Assembly (NCBI RefSeq): GCF_006016075.1
Contig: NZ_CP040093.1
Span: 930,001-994,000 of the forward strand
Reading direction: 5' to 3'
Length of the DNA stretch: 64,000 bases
Origin: Caloramator sp. E03
GTDB lineage: Bacteria; Bacillota; Clostridia; Clostridiales; Caloramatoraceae
The notes below the pieces were generated by a model. That model was not told the origin of the DNA. It did no database searches and was given only the letters and a program-made list of their open reading frames with translations. Position numbers and translations under genes: made by a program. Shown here piece by piece: positions 47,511-56,675 of the stretch. Numbering within the stretch: the stretch's first letter is position 1; each line of letters opens with the position of its first letter.

Positions 47511-47978
47511 TTAGCTTCTTAGAGTTGCCTTTACTCTATCGGGGTTTAGAAGGAGCATAAAAGCATCCTCTGGGCAGTTTACAACAATGTCTGCAAAACT
47601 TAATAGCTTTCCGCAGCATCCCTCCTGCCCTATAATTGCTATAGACAAATCGCATATTTTAAACATTTCAACATCATTATAGCCATTTCCAACGCATATA
47701 CTCCCGCCTTCTAATGCCTTTACAATATCTCTTTTAGATACAGCCGCATTATCCCTTGGAAAGGTTTTTAAAGTAACATTCAAATCCTCACACTGGCTTT
47801 TAACGGTGCCATAGGTATCCGCCGTTAATATATAGACCTTTGCATGCCCTGCAAGCTCATTTATCATCTCTTTTATATCTCTGCTCATAATACCATCTAC
47901 TGCAATAGTTCCGTTATAATCAAAAACAACATTTTCGGCATTTAATTCTCCTCTTCCTGGTATGGTAAATTTTAACAT
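47511..47978 (-). CDS. Small HAD-family hydrolase, soluble P-type-ATPase-like
   Basis: The 155-residue protein is a minimal HAD core without a cap: motif I VVFDYNGTIA, motif II YILTADT and the motif III/IV region CVGNGYNDVEMFKICD. The second aspartate of motif I is Asn (DYNGT instead of DxDGT), resembling the DKTGT of P-type ATPases, so it may bind or sense phosphate in place of acting as a typical phosphatase. It is monocistronic with an AAGGAGG site. Confidence 0.85.
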   Translation of the reverse strand: MLKFTIPGRGELNAENVVFDYNGTIAVDGIMSRDIKEMINELAGHAKVYILTADTYGTVKSQCEDLNVTLKTFPRDNAAVSKRDIVKALEGGSICVGNGYNDVEMFKICDLSIAIIGQEGCCGKLLSFADIVVNCPEDAFMLLLNPDRVKATLRS

Positions 47979-48622
47979 GTTAAACCTCCTTATTAATAGA
48001 TGACTTCTATTTATCTTTTAGTTCTATCATCTTTAGGTGAGCTAAAAAACTGTTGGTATCATTAAACTCTATAAACTCCCCATCCAATAAAAAAGAAGTA
48101 TAATTCGATATTTTGCTAAATAATTACACATACTTGCATAAAAGATTTAATTAACTAATCCAAATCTATGTTTGGGATTAGTAATATATTATTTCTGTAA
48201 AGCCCTTATATTTTACAGCAAATCTTTTCTTTAAAGTATTCTTTTGATTTAAATGCTTCTTTCTATTTGTATCACTCATCTACCCAAATTTAATTTTGCT
48301 GCTTCATCTGAATACCTTTCTGCTATCTTCATATTCAGTATATTTATTTTTTCCTCCTACTATCTTTAATAAACAATAATAAAGTATTCAACATTTAGAG
48401 AAAATTACCTTCTATAACATTGAAATTAAAAGAGTATTGCATAAGGACAAATCACATCTTCCTTGCCATAAAGTAATAGGAAGGATGATTCTTATAAAAA
48501 ACATTTATTGTTTTTTTCTATACACACATATATAACTATTAAAAATATAAAACTTATTAACTTTTTTTTATTTGTTATAATTATAACATTGATAATATTA
48601 ATACTACAGGAGGATGGTCTTT
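47979..48622. other. Non-coding region with remnants of lost genes
   Basis: In this 640-bp gap the minus strand keeps a 39-codon frame ending at 48007 (SNYTSFLLDGEFIEFNDTNS inside it). It has the composition of real protein but no start, and is probably the tail of a deleted gene. A hairpin CTAATCC/GGATTAG lies near 48155-48181. Near 48355 a GGAGG site precedes an 18-codon frame. I recognise none of these. Confidence 0.45.
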
Positions 48623-49096
48623 ATGGAAAAAAATGCAATTGTAGATTTAGTAAGGAGCAAAGCTGAAGGTTATTTTCAAAGAGGTGAATTTTTTTGCTCT
48701 GAAGCAGTAGTTCACACGATTAACGAACTTTTAGGATGGCCCTACAGCGAAGATATCGTAAGAATGGCTTCAGCATTTCCAATAGGAATGGGAAAATCAG
48801 GATGTCTTTGCGGGGCTGTAAGCGGAGGTCAAATGACTCTTGGCATGGCTTATGGAAGAAAGCATGGCGAACCTATGAATGAAAAAATGTTTCCTATAGC
48901 TGCAGAACTTCATGATTATATTAAAAATCTTTATGGTAGTACATGCTGTAGAGTACTTGTTAGGAATTACGAATTTGCAAGCCCTGAAAGAAAGGCTCAT
49001 TGCGTTAAAATAACCGGTGAAGTTGCTGCATGGGTTGCTTCAAAGTTATTAGATGATCCTGAAATATCACAAAAAATAAATCCTAACTTTAAATAA
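48623..49096 (+). CDS. C_GCAxxG_C_C family (possible redox-active) protein
   Basis: The 157-residue protein shows the family's cysteine pattern: FFCSEAVV, then GCLCGAVSGG, STCCRVL and HCVKITGEVA. Members may bind a metal or redox cofactor; function is not established. The start at 48623 follows AGGAGG by 9 bases, while the in-frame ATG at 48614 touches that site. It lies 11 bp upstream of the TDT-type transporter and is probably co-transcribed. Confidence 0.87.
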   Translation: MEKNAIVDLVRSKAEGYFQRGEFFCSEAVVHTINELLGWPYSEDIVRMASAFPIGMGKSGCLCGAVSGGQMTLGMAYGRKHGEPMNEKMFPIAAELHDYIKNLYGSTCCRVLVRNYEFASPERKAHCVKITGEVAAWVASKLLDDPEISQKINPNFK

Positions 49097-49107
49097 GAGG
49101 TGAATAT

Positions 49108-50052
49108 ATGTCTAATATTATCAAAAAGCTGCCAATTCCTATAGCTGGACTTATGTTGTCCTTGGCATCATTAGGTAATTTGTTATCTTCATATAATATA
49201 ATGTTTAAAAATATATTTGGAACCATAGCAGGATTAATATTAATTTTAATGATTATTAAACTTGTTACAAATCTAAAGGTTTGGCAAAAAGATTTAGAAA
49301 ACCCGCTAATAGCAAGTGTTACACCAACATTTTTTATGGCTCTTATGGTTTTATCCGGATATATTAAACCCTTTTTCCCAAAATTTGCTTTTTTAATTTG
49401 GGCAGTTTCAATAATTGCACATATTATTTACATTTTATTCTTTACAAATAAATTTATTCTTAATTTCGATATTAAAAAGGTTTTACCAAGCTATTTTATT
49501 GTATATGTAGGATTAGCAGCAGCCTGCCTGTCTGCACCTGCATTTAAAATGCAAGCTGTAGGACAAATTATATTTTGGTTTGCCTTTATATCATATTTGA
49601 TTTTGTTACCTGTAACTCTTTATAGGACTTTTAAATATAAGGAATTCGCTGAACCAGCACTGCCATCGATTGCTATCTTTACAGCACCAGCTAACCTTTG
49701 TCTTGCAGGTTATTTAAGTTCTTTTACAAATAAGAGCATATTCATAGTTTCCTTTTTAGGAATTTTATCTTTTATAATGTTTATTCTCGTTATTTTATAT
49801 CTGCCAAAGATGCTTAAAATTAAATTTTATCCAAGTTATTCATGCTTTACTTTCCCTTTTGTAATAACTGCAATAGCTATGAAGGCTACAAACCTATTCT
49901 TGAAAAAATCAGGAAAAGCAATATCTATACTGCCTCAATATATTAAATTTCTTGAAATACTTTCTATAGTTATAGTTTTATACGTATTAGTAAGATATTT
50001 AATATTCTTAACTTCAAAAGATAATACTATAAAAGTTCAAAAAACAGCCTGA
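49108..50052 (+). CDS. TDT-family (TehA/SLAC1-like) transporter
   Basis: The 314-residue integral membrane protein has about ten predicted helices and the family opening KKLPIPIAGLMLSLASLGN. TDT proteins export or channel anions such as C4-dicarboxylates, sulfite or tellurite-related compounds; the substrate here is unknown. It is paired with the cysteine-rich C_GCAxxG_C_C protein and followed by a terminator. A decayed partial copy lies at 43322-43510. Confidence 0.88.
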   Translation: MSNIIKKLPIPIAGLMLSLASLGNLLSSYNIMFKNIFGTIAGLILILMIIKLVTNLKVWQKDLENPLIASVTPTFFMALMVLSGYIKPFFPKFAFLIWAVSIIAHIIYILFFTNKFILNFDIKKVLPSYFIVYVGLAAACLSAPAFKMQAVGQIIFWFAFISYLILLPVTLYRTFKYKEFAEPALPSIAIFTAPANLCLAGYLSSFTNKSIFIVSFLGILSFIMFILVILYLPKMLKIKFYPSYSCFTFPFVITAIAMKATNLFLKKSGKAISILPQYIKFLEILSIVIVLYVLVRYLIFLTSKDNTIKVQKTA

Positions 50053-50077
50053 GGACAGAAAACTGTCCTCTTTTTTT
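50051..50077 (+). terminator. Terminator after the TDT transporter
   Basis: A perfect 8-bp stem GAGGACAG/CTGTCCTC with an AAAA loop is followed by seven T residues. It overlaps the stop codon. Confidence 0.93.
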
Positions 50078-50192
50078 ACAAAAATACATATATGTTGATT
50101 TAATTAATGCTAACTCAATACAAATACACTACCCTTTTAACTTTAAACATTGTAATAAAATGGCTTGTACGAATTATACATTAAATAGGTAT

Positions 50193-50208
50193 AATAAGTA
50201 ACTGTCCC
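50193..50208 (-). repeat. Isolated copy of the GGGACGGTTACTTATT repeat
   Basis: AATAAGTAACTGTCCC, inverted with one change from the repeat consensus. A related GTGTCTGGCACTG piece follows at about 50217. Confidence 0.75.
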
Positions 50209-50238
50209 TTTTTATGGTGTCTGGCACTGTATCCCAAA

Positions 50239-51312
50239 TCACTCAAACATAGATTCCTTTAATCTAATTTCCTTTCTATCCAAATCAACCTCTGCTTCAA
50301 TTCCATAGGGAATTATACATCTTGGATATGCGTGTCCAAAATTGACATTATATAAAATTGGTAAGTTCTTGTTTTGAATAACCCTATAATAAACCTCTTT
50401 ATATTCACTGTAATATTTTTCATCTTGTGGCTTTCCAACAATAATTCCACTAATAACATCAAATATGCCTTTATTTTTTAAAGCCATAAGCTCCTTTTCA
50501 AAGTTTTCAGGCACTACCTTTTCTTCACAGGTTTCAATAAATAATATTTTATTTTTCCACTCATCAATTGCTGGGAACAATCCATACTTCTCACATATAG
50601 CTTTTTCATCCTCATATCTGCTTTGAGTTAATATATTATACAAACTTTCAAGACAGCCCCCTAAAAGTCTTCCTTTGAACCTCCCTTTTCCCTGCAATAC
50701 TTCATATCCCTTTTCCTCTAAATGCTTTACTCTGCTTGTCCCTAATGCATTTATAGAAAAATCCTTTCTTTCCTCATACCATACATCGCTTGATTCAATA
50801 TAATCTTCATTATTATTTTCGAAATACTTTAAAAATGATTTTTTTGTATAGGGAAGCATTTCTTTATCCAACTCAGCTAAATCACAAAGAAAATTAGGGC
50901 CATAAAAAGTTACCATACCAAGTTTATAAAACATCAAATGATTAACTGTAGTATCTGAAAAGCCAGTAAATAATTTAGGATTATTTTTAGCAGTATTAAT
51001 AAAATCCTCATCTTCTAATAAATATGGAAGTGTTCTATAGGTATCATCGCCTCCAATTGCACAAATAATACCTTTTATTGACTTATCATAAAAAGCATCC
51101 TTTAAATCCTGTGCCCTATCCTCTGGATGATTTTTTATATATTCAATTCCTTTTAATGCATTTGGCATTACAACTGGTATTAACCCAAACTCTCTTATCC
51201 TTTTTAGTCCTAAGTCTAATTGATGTTTTACAAAATCCTCCCCCAAAATACCGCTGGATAAACTTACAACTGCTATTTTATCTCCTTTTTTTAATGATTT
51301 TGGTTTTATCAA
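50239..51312 (-). CDS. S66-family LD-carboxypeptidase / MccF-like peptidase
   Basis: The 357-residue serine peptidase has the nucleophile region FTGFSDTT, the preceding GGDDTYRTLPYL and a C-terminal His in FGHAYPR. S66 enzymes cleave the L-D bond in murein tetrapeptides or inactivate microcin C-like antibiotics. The length and the WYEERKDF insert fit the MccF-like branch. The TTG at 51312 is chosen because it gives the usual IKPKSLKKGDKIAVVS N-terminus and has GGAG 9 bases upstream; ATGs at 51318 and 51330 are alternatives. Confidence 0.87.
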   Translation of the reverse strand: MIKPKSLKKGDKIAVVSLSSGILGEDFVKHQLDLGLKRIREFGLIPVVMPNALKGIEYIKNHPEDRAQDLKDAFYDKSIKGIICAIGGDDTYRTLPYLLEDEDFINTAKNNPKLFTGFSDTTVNHLMFYKLGMVTFYGPNFLCDLAELDKEMLPYTKKSFLKYFENNNEDYIESSDVWYEERKDFSINALGTSRVKHLEEKGYEVLQGKGRFKGRLLGGCLESLYNILTQSRYEDEKAICEKYGLFPAIDEWKNKILFIETCEEKVVPENFEKELMALKNKGIFDVISGIIVGKPQDEKYYSEYKEVYYRVIQNKNLPILYNVNFGHAYPRCIIPYGIEAEVDLDRKEIRLKESMFE

Positions 51313-51831
51313 AAGCATCACTCCAAACATTTTAATAAACAGTCTTTTTAACTATAATTTACCAACCATCTATGGCTATTATTTGTTTTCTCCGGTGACT
51401 GGGAAAGCTTCTAAAAATAGCACATTAAAATTTGCTGTAACAATATATAGTGATATATATTAGCATGGGAATAGTGTATATTGTATGTTTTTTTAATAAA
51501 ACTTTATTTTTTCGGAACTCACGCTGGCACTAAATTTTCAAAACTCCCATCCAAGCAAAATAATTGGTTACTACAATAATAGTAACTTGTGGTGTTACCA
51601 ACTAATTTTTAAAATATAATATCTTTTAATATGCTTATATAATAACAGAGCAATCTGCAATTTAAAGTTCCATTTTAGATTACAAGTAGTTTTCATTATT
51701 TAAAATTAAAGATCTTCCATTAATACTTTGTTCCAAGTAATTTTTTCATTTTGTTTGACTATAGATGTTAAATATTCTAAATAATAAAAGTTTGTATATT
51801 ATTTTCCAATTAAATAATTTATGTAAATTAC
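51313..51831. other. Intergenic region between the S66 peptidase and the restriction gene
   Basis: It holds a TTTTCTCCGGTG piece at about 51388 related to the dispersed repeat, and nested hairpins around 51564-51602 (GTTACTA/TAGTAAC inside TTGGT/ACCAA). On the minus strand a 33-codon frame without a start (about 51706-51804, ending NKVLMEDL) may be the tail of a lost gene. Nothing else is recognisable. Confidence 0.4.
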
Positions 51832-52479
51832 TTAATTTATACTTACAATACATTTCATAAATTCCCTTTTAAAATAGAATGCATGATTTTTATTTGATAC
51901 CTTCCCATATTTTTGTGAATAAATAGGATGGTAAGGTTTTGAGTCTTTGCTTCTTATTTGAATAAGTTCACCACTTGATGTGTGAATAAAACCATCACTA
52001 CTAGTTTCAATATGTATTTTTAGTTGCTTACAAATTGTATAATAATCCTTTTCAAGTTGCAGCCTTACTTCTTTATATTTATCTAAGCTTAAATCCACAT
52101 GGACACAAGATAAAAACATCCATTTTTCCGGAGCACCAACTTTACAAATAGGAACATACAACAAGTTTGCTATTTTTTTATAAACATGCGTTTCATAAAA
52201 ACTTTTTTGTTCTAATAACTCATCTATGATTGAATGTATCTGAGTAATAAACATGGTTTCTTTTGGATTTCCATCTCTATCACACTTATTTGTTTTTAAC
52301 TCACCATCTTCAAAATCTAATGGTTTACTTGAATTTTCTAACCCTAATGCTAATTCTAATATCTGTCCGCTCTTCCCTTTATTCCTTATTATATCCTGCA
52401 GTTGCTCCTTTGAAAAAACTTGTCCAAATTCTTTCCCAACCAATAAATGCAATCTCTCTTTAGCATCAATAAGTTTCAA
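51832..52479 (-). CDS. MutH/Sau3AI-like type II restriction endonuclease
   Basis: The 215-residue protein has the MutH-superfamily active site D-x4-E-x-K in LDFEDGELKTNK (Asp55, Glu60, Lys62), the spacing I recall for Sau3AI. Enzymes of this group cut at GATC. It is MutH-sized, unlike the two-domain Sau3AI of about 490 residues. The start is probably the TTG at 52479, 7 bases after GGGGGG. It lies 61 bp after a Dam-like methylase gene, which supports a GATC restriction-modification role. Confidence 0.85.
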   Translation of the reverse strand: MKLIDAKERLHLLVGKEFGQVFSKEQLQDIIRNKGKSGQILELALGLENSSKPLDFEDGELKTNKCDRDGNPKETMFITQIHSIIDELLEQKSFYETHVYKKIANLLYVPICKVGAPEKWMFLSCVHVDLSLDKYKEVRLQLEKDYYTICKQLKIHIETSSDGFIHTSSGELIQIRSKDSKPYHPIYSQKYGKVSNKNHAFYFKREFMKCIVSIN

Positions 52480-52540
52480 CCGAAATCCCCCCATTAAATA
52501 TAAGTCATAGGCTCGTCTTATAAATGATTATTATAAATGA

Positions 52541-53461
52541 CTAACACTCATTAAAAATAAGAAGTTCCGAAATTGCCCCTCTTCCATTTCCTTTACTATT
52601 AATATTTCTAACAGCTTTAACTCTTACTATATTAAACTCTTTGTATAATTCATCAAAAAAATCATCTTTTTCATTTGCATTTTTAGGATCAGAATTACTG
52701 AGCATGAAGCTAGCACCTTTTCTGCTAATTACTTCTTTCGTCCACTTTGCAAGTCTTTTTTGACTTTCATCATTAAAAGGTATTTTAGAATAATCAGTAA
52801 AACTTGCAGTTTCACTTAAAGGTCTATATGGTGGATCAATATATAAAAAAGTATTTTCATCAATGTAAGCAGATATATGTTCAAAATCTCCAACAAGTAA
52901 TATAACATCTTTTAATGCATAATTTACAGCTATTAAATTGTTTTTATCACATATTGTAACTTCTTTTCTTTTTCCAAACGGAACATTGTATTCTCCTTTT
53001 CTATTTTGTCTATATAATCCATTATAGCAAGTTTTATTTAAGAAAATCATCCTGGCTGCATGGGTGATCCATTCACTTGAATACTTTTTATAATCTAAAG
53101 TAGTTTTTTCATTGTTGAACTGTTCTCTTTGTTCATAAAATATTTCTTCCTTTTTATTCATTTCAGCTTCTAAATATTGTTTTTCCATGCTGCTTAATAC
53201 ATTAATTAGTTCTTCAACATTGTTTTGAATAACTCTATATGTTAAAATCAACTCATCATTTATATCGTTAAGTATTACTTCGTCAAAATTATATTTTGAA
53301 ATTAAATGAAAAAATACTGCTCCTCCACCTAAAAAAGGTTCAATATATCTTTTAATTTTTCCTTCCTTTAATCTTTTGGGGAAGTAATCTTCAAACTGCT
53401 CGAGTAATTGAGTTTTACCACCTGCCCATTTTAAAAAAGGTTTTGCTTCCATTTGTATCAA
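52541..53461 (-). CDS. Dam/DpnM-type adenine-N6 DNA methyltransferase
   Basis: The 306-residue D12-class methylase has motif I-type FLKWAGGKTQLL, EPFLGGGAVFF, and the catalytic DPPYRPLSETASFTDY. Family members methylate the adenine of GATC. The start is the TTG at 53461, 7 bases after GGAGG and just past the stop of the upstream methylase; an ATG at 53452 is an alternative. With the neighbouring methylase and MutH-like nuclease it forms a DpnII-like gene set. Confidence 0.92.
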   Translation of the reverse strand: MIQMEAKPFLKWAGGKTQLLEQFEDYFPKRLKEGKIKRYIEPFLGGGAVFFHLISKYNFDEVILNDINDELILTYRVIQNNVEELINVLSSMEKQYLEAEMNKKEEIFYEQREQFNNEKTTLDYKKYSSEWITHAARMIFLNKTCYNGLYRQNRKGEYNVPFGKRKEVTICDKNNLIAVNYALKDVILLVGDFEHISAYIDENTFLYIDPPYRPLSETASFTDYSKIPFNDESQKRLAKWTKEVISRKGASFMLSNSDPKNANEKDDFFDELYKEFNIVRVKAVRNINSKGNGRGAISELLIFNEC

Positions 53462-53463
53462 AT

Positions 53464-54225
53464 CTATTCCTCCCAATCTATCTGCAATATACGTTTTTTT
53501 GTTAATTCAAGATAAGTTTCATCAATATCTATTCCTATAAACTTTCTTTTATTTTCAATTGATATAACACCAGTAGTTCCAGAACCGCAAAATGGATCCA
53601 GAACTAAATCACCCTCATTTGTACTTGATAAAATACATCTATAAAGTAATTCTTTCGGTTTTTGAGTTGGATGCGATCCAAGTGTTTTTTCTTTTTTGGG
53701 AGTAGTAGGTATTTCCCATACACTTCGCATTTGCTTTCCGTTGTTTAATTCCTTAATATAATCATAATTAAAGGTATGTCTTGCATTTTTATATTTTTTT
53801 GCCCATATTAATGTTTCATGACTTGCTGTAAAACATCTACAACCCATATTAGGTGCTGCATTTGGTTTGAACCATATTATTTCATTAATTATATAATATC
53901 CTAATTCCATTAACGCAAATGCTATAGAATGAATTATATGATAAGTCCCTGAAATCCATATAGTTCCATCGTCCTTTAATACTCTATCACAGGCTTTAAT
54001 CCATTTCCTATTAAATTTATGATCTTCTTTCAACCCATAAGATTTGTCCCAATCGCCTTTGTTAACGCAAGCCATTTTACCTGATTTGCACGTTATCCCA
54101 TCATTACTTAATCTATACGGTGGATCAGCAAATATCATACTAACCGATTTTTCTTCTAATTTTTTCAACTCTTTAATACAGTCACCTAATAAAAGTAGCG
54201 ATTTATCATCCTTATAATACTGCAT
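53464..54225 (-). CDS. DpnA-like N6-adenine/N4-cytosine DNA methyltransferase
   Basis: The 253-residue beta-class methylase has catalytic DPPYRLSNDGITCKSGK near residue 35 and the SAM-binding motif LDPFCGSGTTGV near residue 212. It resembles DpnA, the second methylase of DpnII-type systems that can act on single-stranded GATC during transformation. Its stop lies 2 bp before the Dam-like start, so both are co-transcribed. Confidence 0.9.
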   Translation of the reverse strand: MQYYKDDKSLLLLGDCIKELKKLEEKSVSMIFADPPYRLSNDGITCKSGKMACVNKGDWDKSYGLKEDHKFNRKWIKACDRVLKDDGTIWISGTYHIIHSIAFALMELGYYIINEIIWFKPNAAPNMGCRCFTASHETLIWAKKYKNARHTFNYDYIKELNNGKQMRSVWEIPTTPKKEKTLGSHPTQKPKELLYRCILSSTNEGDLVLDPFCGSGTTGVISIENKRKFIGIDIDETYLELTKKRILQIDWEE

Positions 54226-54288
54226 AACCTATTTCCTCTTACAATGTTTTATTTTTTATTCTAACATAAAAGCATTTTCTAAAAAATA

Positions 54289-55005
54289 TTATTTTTTAAA
54301 TATAAATAAGTATTCATGTGCAATTAAATAAAAATTCTTTTTCAAGCTTAAATTTTCCCAATACTTTGTGGATCTGCAATTATGTTGCTCTTTTATTATT
54401 ATTTCCTTTAGCTTAAAACCAACGTTTATAAAAGTATTCATGACATTAAATCCTAAAGGAATGATATATCCATTTTTTCTTGTATCTCCAATTAATATAG
54501 CACAATACTTTTCCTTTTTTAAAACTCTTAAGCATTCTTTTGCAACATCCTGCATAGCATCAATAAATTTTTCAACTGAAAGAAGGGATAAGTCTTCTTT
54601 AATACCTTCGCTATATTTAATAATGTTTGCATAAGGTGGATGGGTACATATAAAATCTATTGTTTCATCATTTATTCCAGTTAGATTCCTAGCATCAGCT
54701 TTAAATAAATTTACTTCACCTTTTCCCACTATATCTTTAATTCTTTCCTTTGAAAGTTCTATTGCCTTATCATTCACATCACAACCTATTGCCCTTCTAT
54801 TTAAGCCTTTGCATTCAATTAGAGTTGTCCCACTTCCTACAAATTGATCTAAAACCAGATCATTCTCATTAGTATATCTTAAAATTAAATTTCTAGGAAC
54901 ATATGGACTCCAATTCCCTGGATAATCTCCTTTATGAGTAAGCCATTTACCCCTTTCTGGGAAACTCCATATTGTTGTAGTTTGCATTTCAAAATTTGTG
55001 AACAT
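54289..55005 (-). CDS. Third DNA methyltransferase of the island
   Basis: The 238-residue protein has the motif order SAM-binding first (LVLDQFVGSGTTLIECKGL, about residues 47-65), then the catalytic THPPYANIIKY (about 127-137). The HPPY motif differs from the DPPY of its neighbours and is closer to SPPY-type N4-cytosine or related methylases. It lacks an obvious target-recognition domain. The start at 55005 follows AAAGGTTGG. It lies 63 bp upstream of the DpnA-like gene, on the same strand. Confidence 0.82.
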   Translation of the reverse strand: MFTNFEMQTTTIWSFPERGKWLTHKGDYPGNWSPYVPRNLILRYTNENDLVLDQFVGSGTTLIECKGLNRRAIGCDVNDKAIELSKERIKDIVGKGEVNLFKADARNLTGINDETIDFICTHPPYANIIKYSEGIKEDLSLLSVEKFIDAMQDVAKECLRVLKKEKYCAILIGDTRKNGYIIPLGFNVMNTFINVGFKLKEIIIKEQHNCRSTKYWENLSLKKNFYLIAHEYLFIFKK

Positions 55006-55145
55006 AAAAATCACCAACCTTTTCAGATTATATTGTGATTTTATCCAAAAAGGTTGGCTTCAATACCTCATATATCCCCTCTATACTGCATACTCTTTTC
55101 CATATACCTATATGCCTTTTCATATGAAATTTTTTCCTGGAATTC

Positions 55146-55291
55146 TATCTCACATTGACTATGCATTTTGCTGTATATTTCCCATCACTCGTCTTTACAG
55201 CAATTGTTGCAGTTCCCTTCTTTAATGCAACAACTTTTCCATCTTGATTTACTGAAACAACACTTTTATTGCTTGAGTGCCATATCTGTAT
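55146..55291 (-). pseudogene. Fragment of a bacterial Ig-like (BIG2) domain protein
   Basis: The minus-strand frame ending with TAG at 55146 encodes WHSSNKSVVSVNQDGKVVAL followed by KKGTATIAVKTSDG. This is an almost complete C-terminal BIG2 domain as found in surface adhesins. No start or upstream part exists; the fragment ends where the IS6-like remnant begins, so the parent gene was probably destroyed by that insertion or deleted. Confidence 0.75.
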
Positions 55292-55309
55292 ATTCCTTTA
55301 TTATTTGAA

Positions 55310-56037
55310 GGAAAGGAAAGACAAATTTTAAAAGAATGAGATTCCCCTTGTTTTTCATTATTACTGCACTTAACCTTTATTATCTAAATGGTTCTTCAAC
55401 AAGAAGAATATCTCAATTTTTTAAACTAACCTACAATGTCAAAGTTTCTCATGTAACTATTGCATATTGGTGAAAAAAATTTGCTCCAATTTTTCTAAGT
55501 ATAGCTAATAGACTTACTGAAAATCTTGATTTAAGTGCATCTGATGAATGGCATGCCGACGAAACTGTTGTTTTTATTAATGGTAAAAAGCATTATCTTT
55601 GGTTAATTATAGATTCAGAAACCAGAATGGTTCTTGGTTTTAATTTATCTCCTTCAAGAGATGCTTCTCAAGCTTTTTCCTTGTTTAAATCTGCAAGTAA
55701 GTTTGGATGTCCATCGGCTATTGTGACCGATAGATTAGGCTCATATAATCTTGTTACTAAAACTATTTTTAACACTTCAAAACACATAAAAGTTCAATCA
55801 TTTAAAGATGATATATCCAACAACTTGCTAGAAGCTTTTAATGATACATTTAAAGACTGGTATAAACGTAAAAGAGGTTTTAAATCATTTTAAAGTGCAA
55901 ACACTCTAATAGCAATGTTTATTTTCCATTATAATTTTTTAAGACCTCACTATTCTTTAAACAATCTAACTCCTGCACAAGCTGCTGGTATTTTTGTTGA
56001 TGAAAAGAATATTAATAACTGGCTTCTGTCTGCTTAA
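55310..56037 (+). pseudogene. Degenerate IS6-like (IS240-type DDE) transposase
   Basis: One frame runs from about 55310 to a TAA at 56035 with two internal stops, TGA at 55471 and TAA at 55891. Readable parts are KRMRFPLFFIITALNLYYL, ASDEWHADETVVFINGKKH with the first catalytic aspartate, SAIVTDRLGSY with the second, and FHYNFLRPHYSLN near the end. The expected zinc-finger N-terminus is missing. It is inactive. Confidence 0.88.
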
Positions 56038-56379
56038 TTCTAAAATAAAGTATATATTCTTAACACACCTACATTTTTTAAGTTTTAAGTAGGTATCTTC
56101 GACATGCCTTTTTTTCATAAATCCAATATTATTAAACTTTATTAATTTAGATTACATAAAAACTGTGTAATTTTGTGTAATTATACGTGTAGCTACGCTA
56201 TTTTTTCATATTTACTTAACACAATCCTTCTAATTATTGAATAAATTTTGAATATTTATATATTTTGTATCTATGCATATAGTATAACCTAAAAAACTAT
56301 TCCTTCAGTATTAATTTTCCTATATTATTATTTTTTTCTTATAAAAAATCTATGAAGCCAAAATTTCTTAAATAAAGAT
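56038..56379. other. AT-rich intergenic region
   Basis: Between the IS6-like remnant and the terminator of the ArsA operon I see no gene, RNA or repeat, only very AT-rich DNA. Confidence 0.4.
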
Positions 56380-56446
56380 AAAACAAAAACAGCCATACAT
56401 CACATTACTTAGCAAGCTAATGCTAAATATCTTAGTGATATGGCTG
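56380..56446 (-). terminator. Terminator of the ArsA-like operon
   Basis: On the minus strand GCAGCCATATCAC pairs with GTGATGTATGGCTG (one bulge) across a loop with an inner hairpin (TTAGCA/TGCTAA), followed by TTTTTGTTTT. Confidence 0.8.
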
Positions 56447-56468
56447 CTCTCTTATTCTCTACCTTACC

Positions 56469-56675
56469 CTATTCTATTGTAATATTATTTAATTTATCTT
56501 TTGATTTTCCCGCTGGCTTCTCTTTTATTTTCTGTGCATTTTCGTTAAGGCTTTCAAGAATTATTCTTCCTAAATCCCGAAGTTCCTTTGAAACCCCTGA
56601 AGGCAGATTATTAATTATTGTATCTGCAGCGCTAAGCTTATAATCAATAATTTTTTTTATTAATTTTTCATTCAT
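56469..56675 (-). CDS. Small protein of unknown function downstream of the ArsA-like ATPase
   Basis: The 68-residue, charged, helical product has no recognised domain. The start at 56675 follows GGAAGTG and overlaps the ArsA-like stop by 8 bp, so it is translationally coupled. Its amphipathic central helix (SKELRDLGRIILESLNENAQ) suggests a small partner or adaptor; that is speculation. Confidence 0.65.
   Translation of the reverse strand: MNEKLIKKIIDYKLSAADTIINNLPSGVSKELRDLGRIILESLNENAQKIKEKPAGKSKDKLNNITIE

Noticed and set aside
51564-51602. Nested hairpins as a small RNA or CRISPR-like repeat
   Set aside because: Only one occurrence is seen, with no spacer-repeat periodicity and no nearby cas genes. 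No CRISPR array was found in the window.
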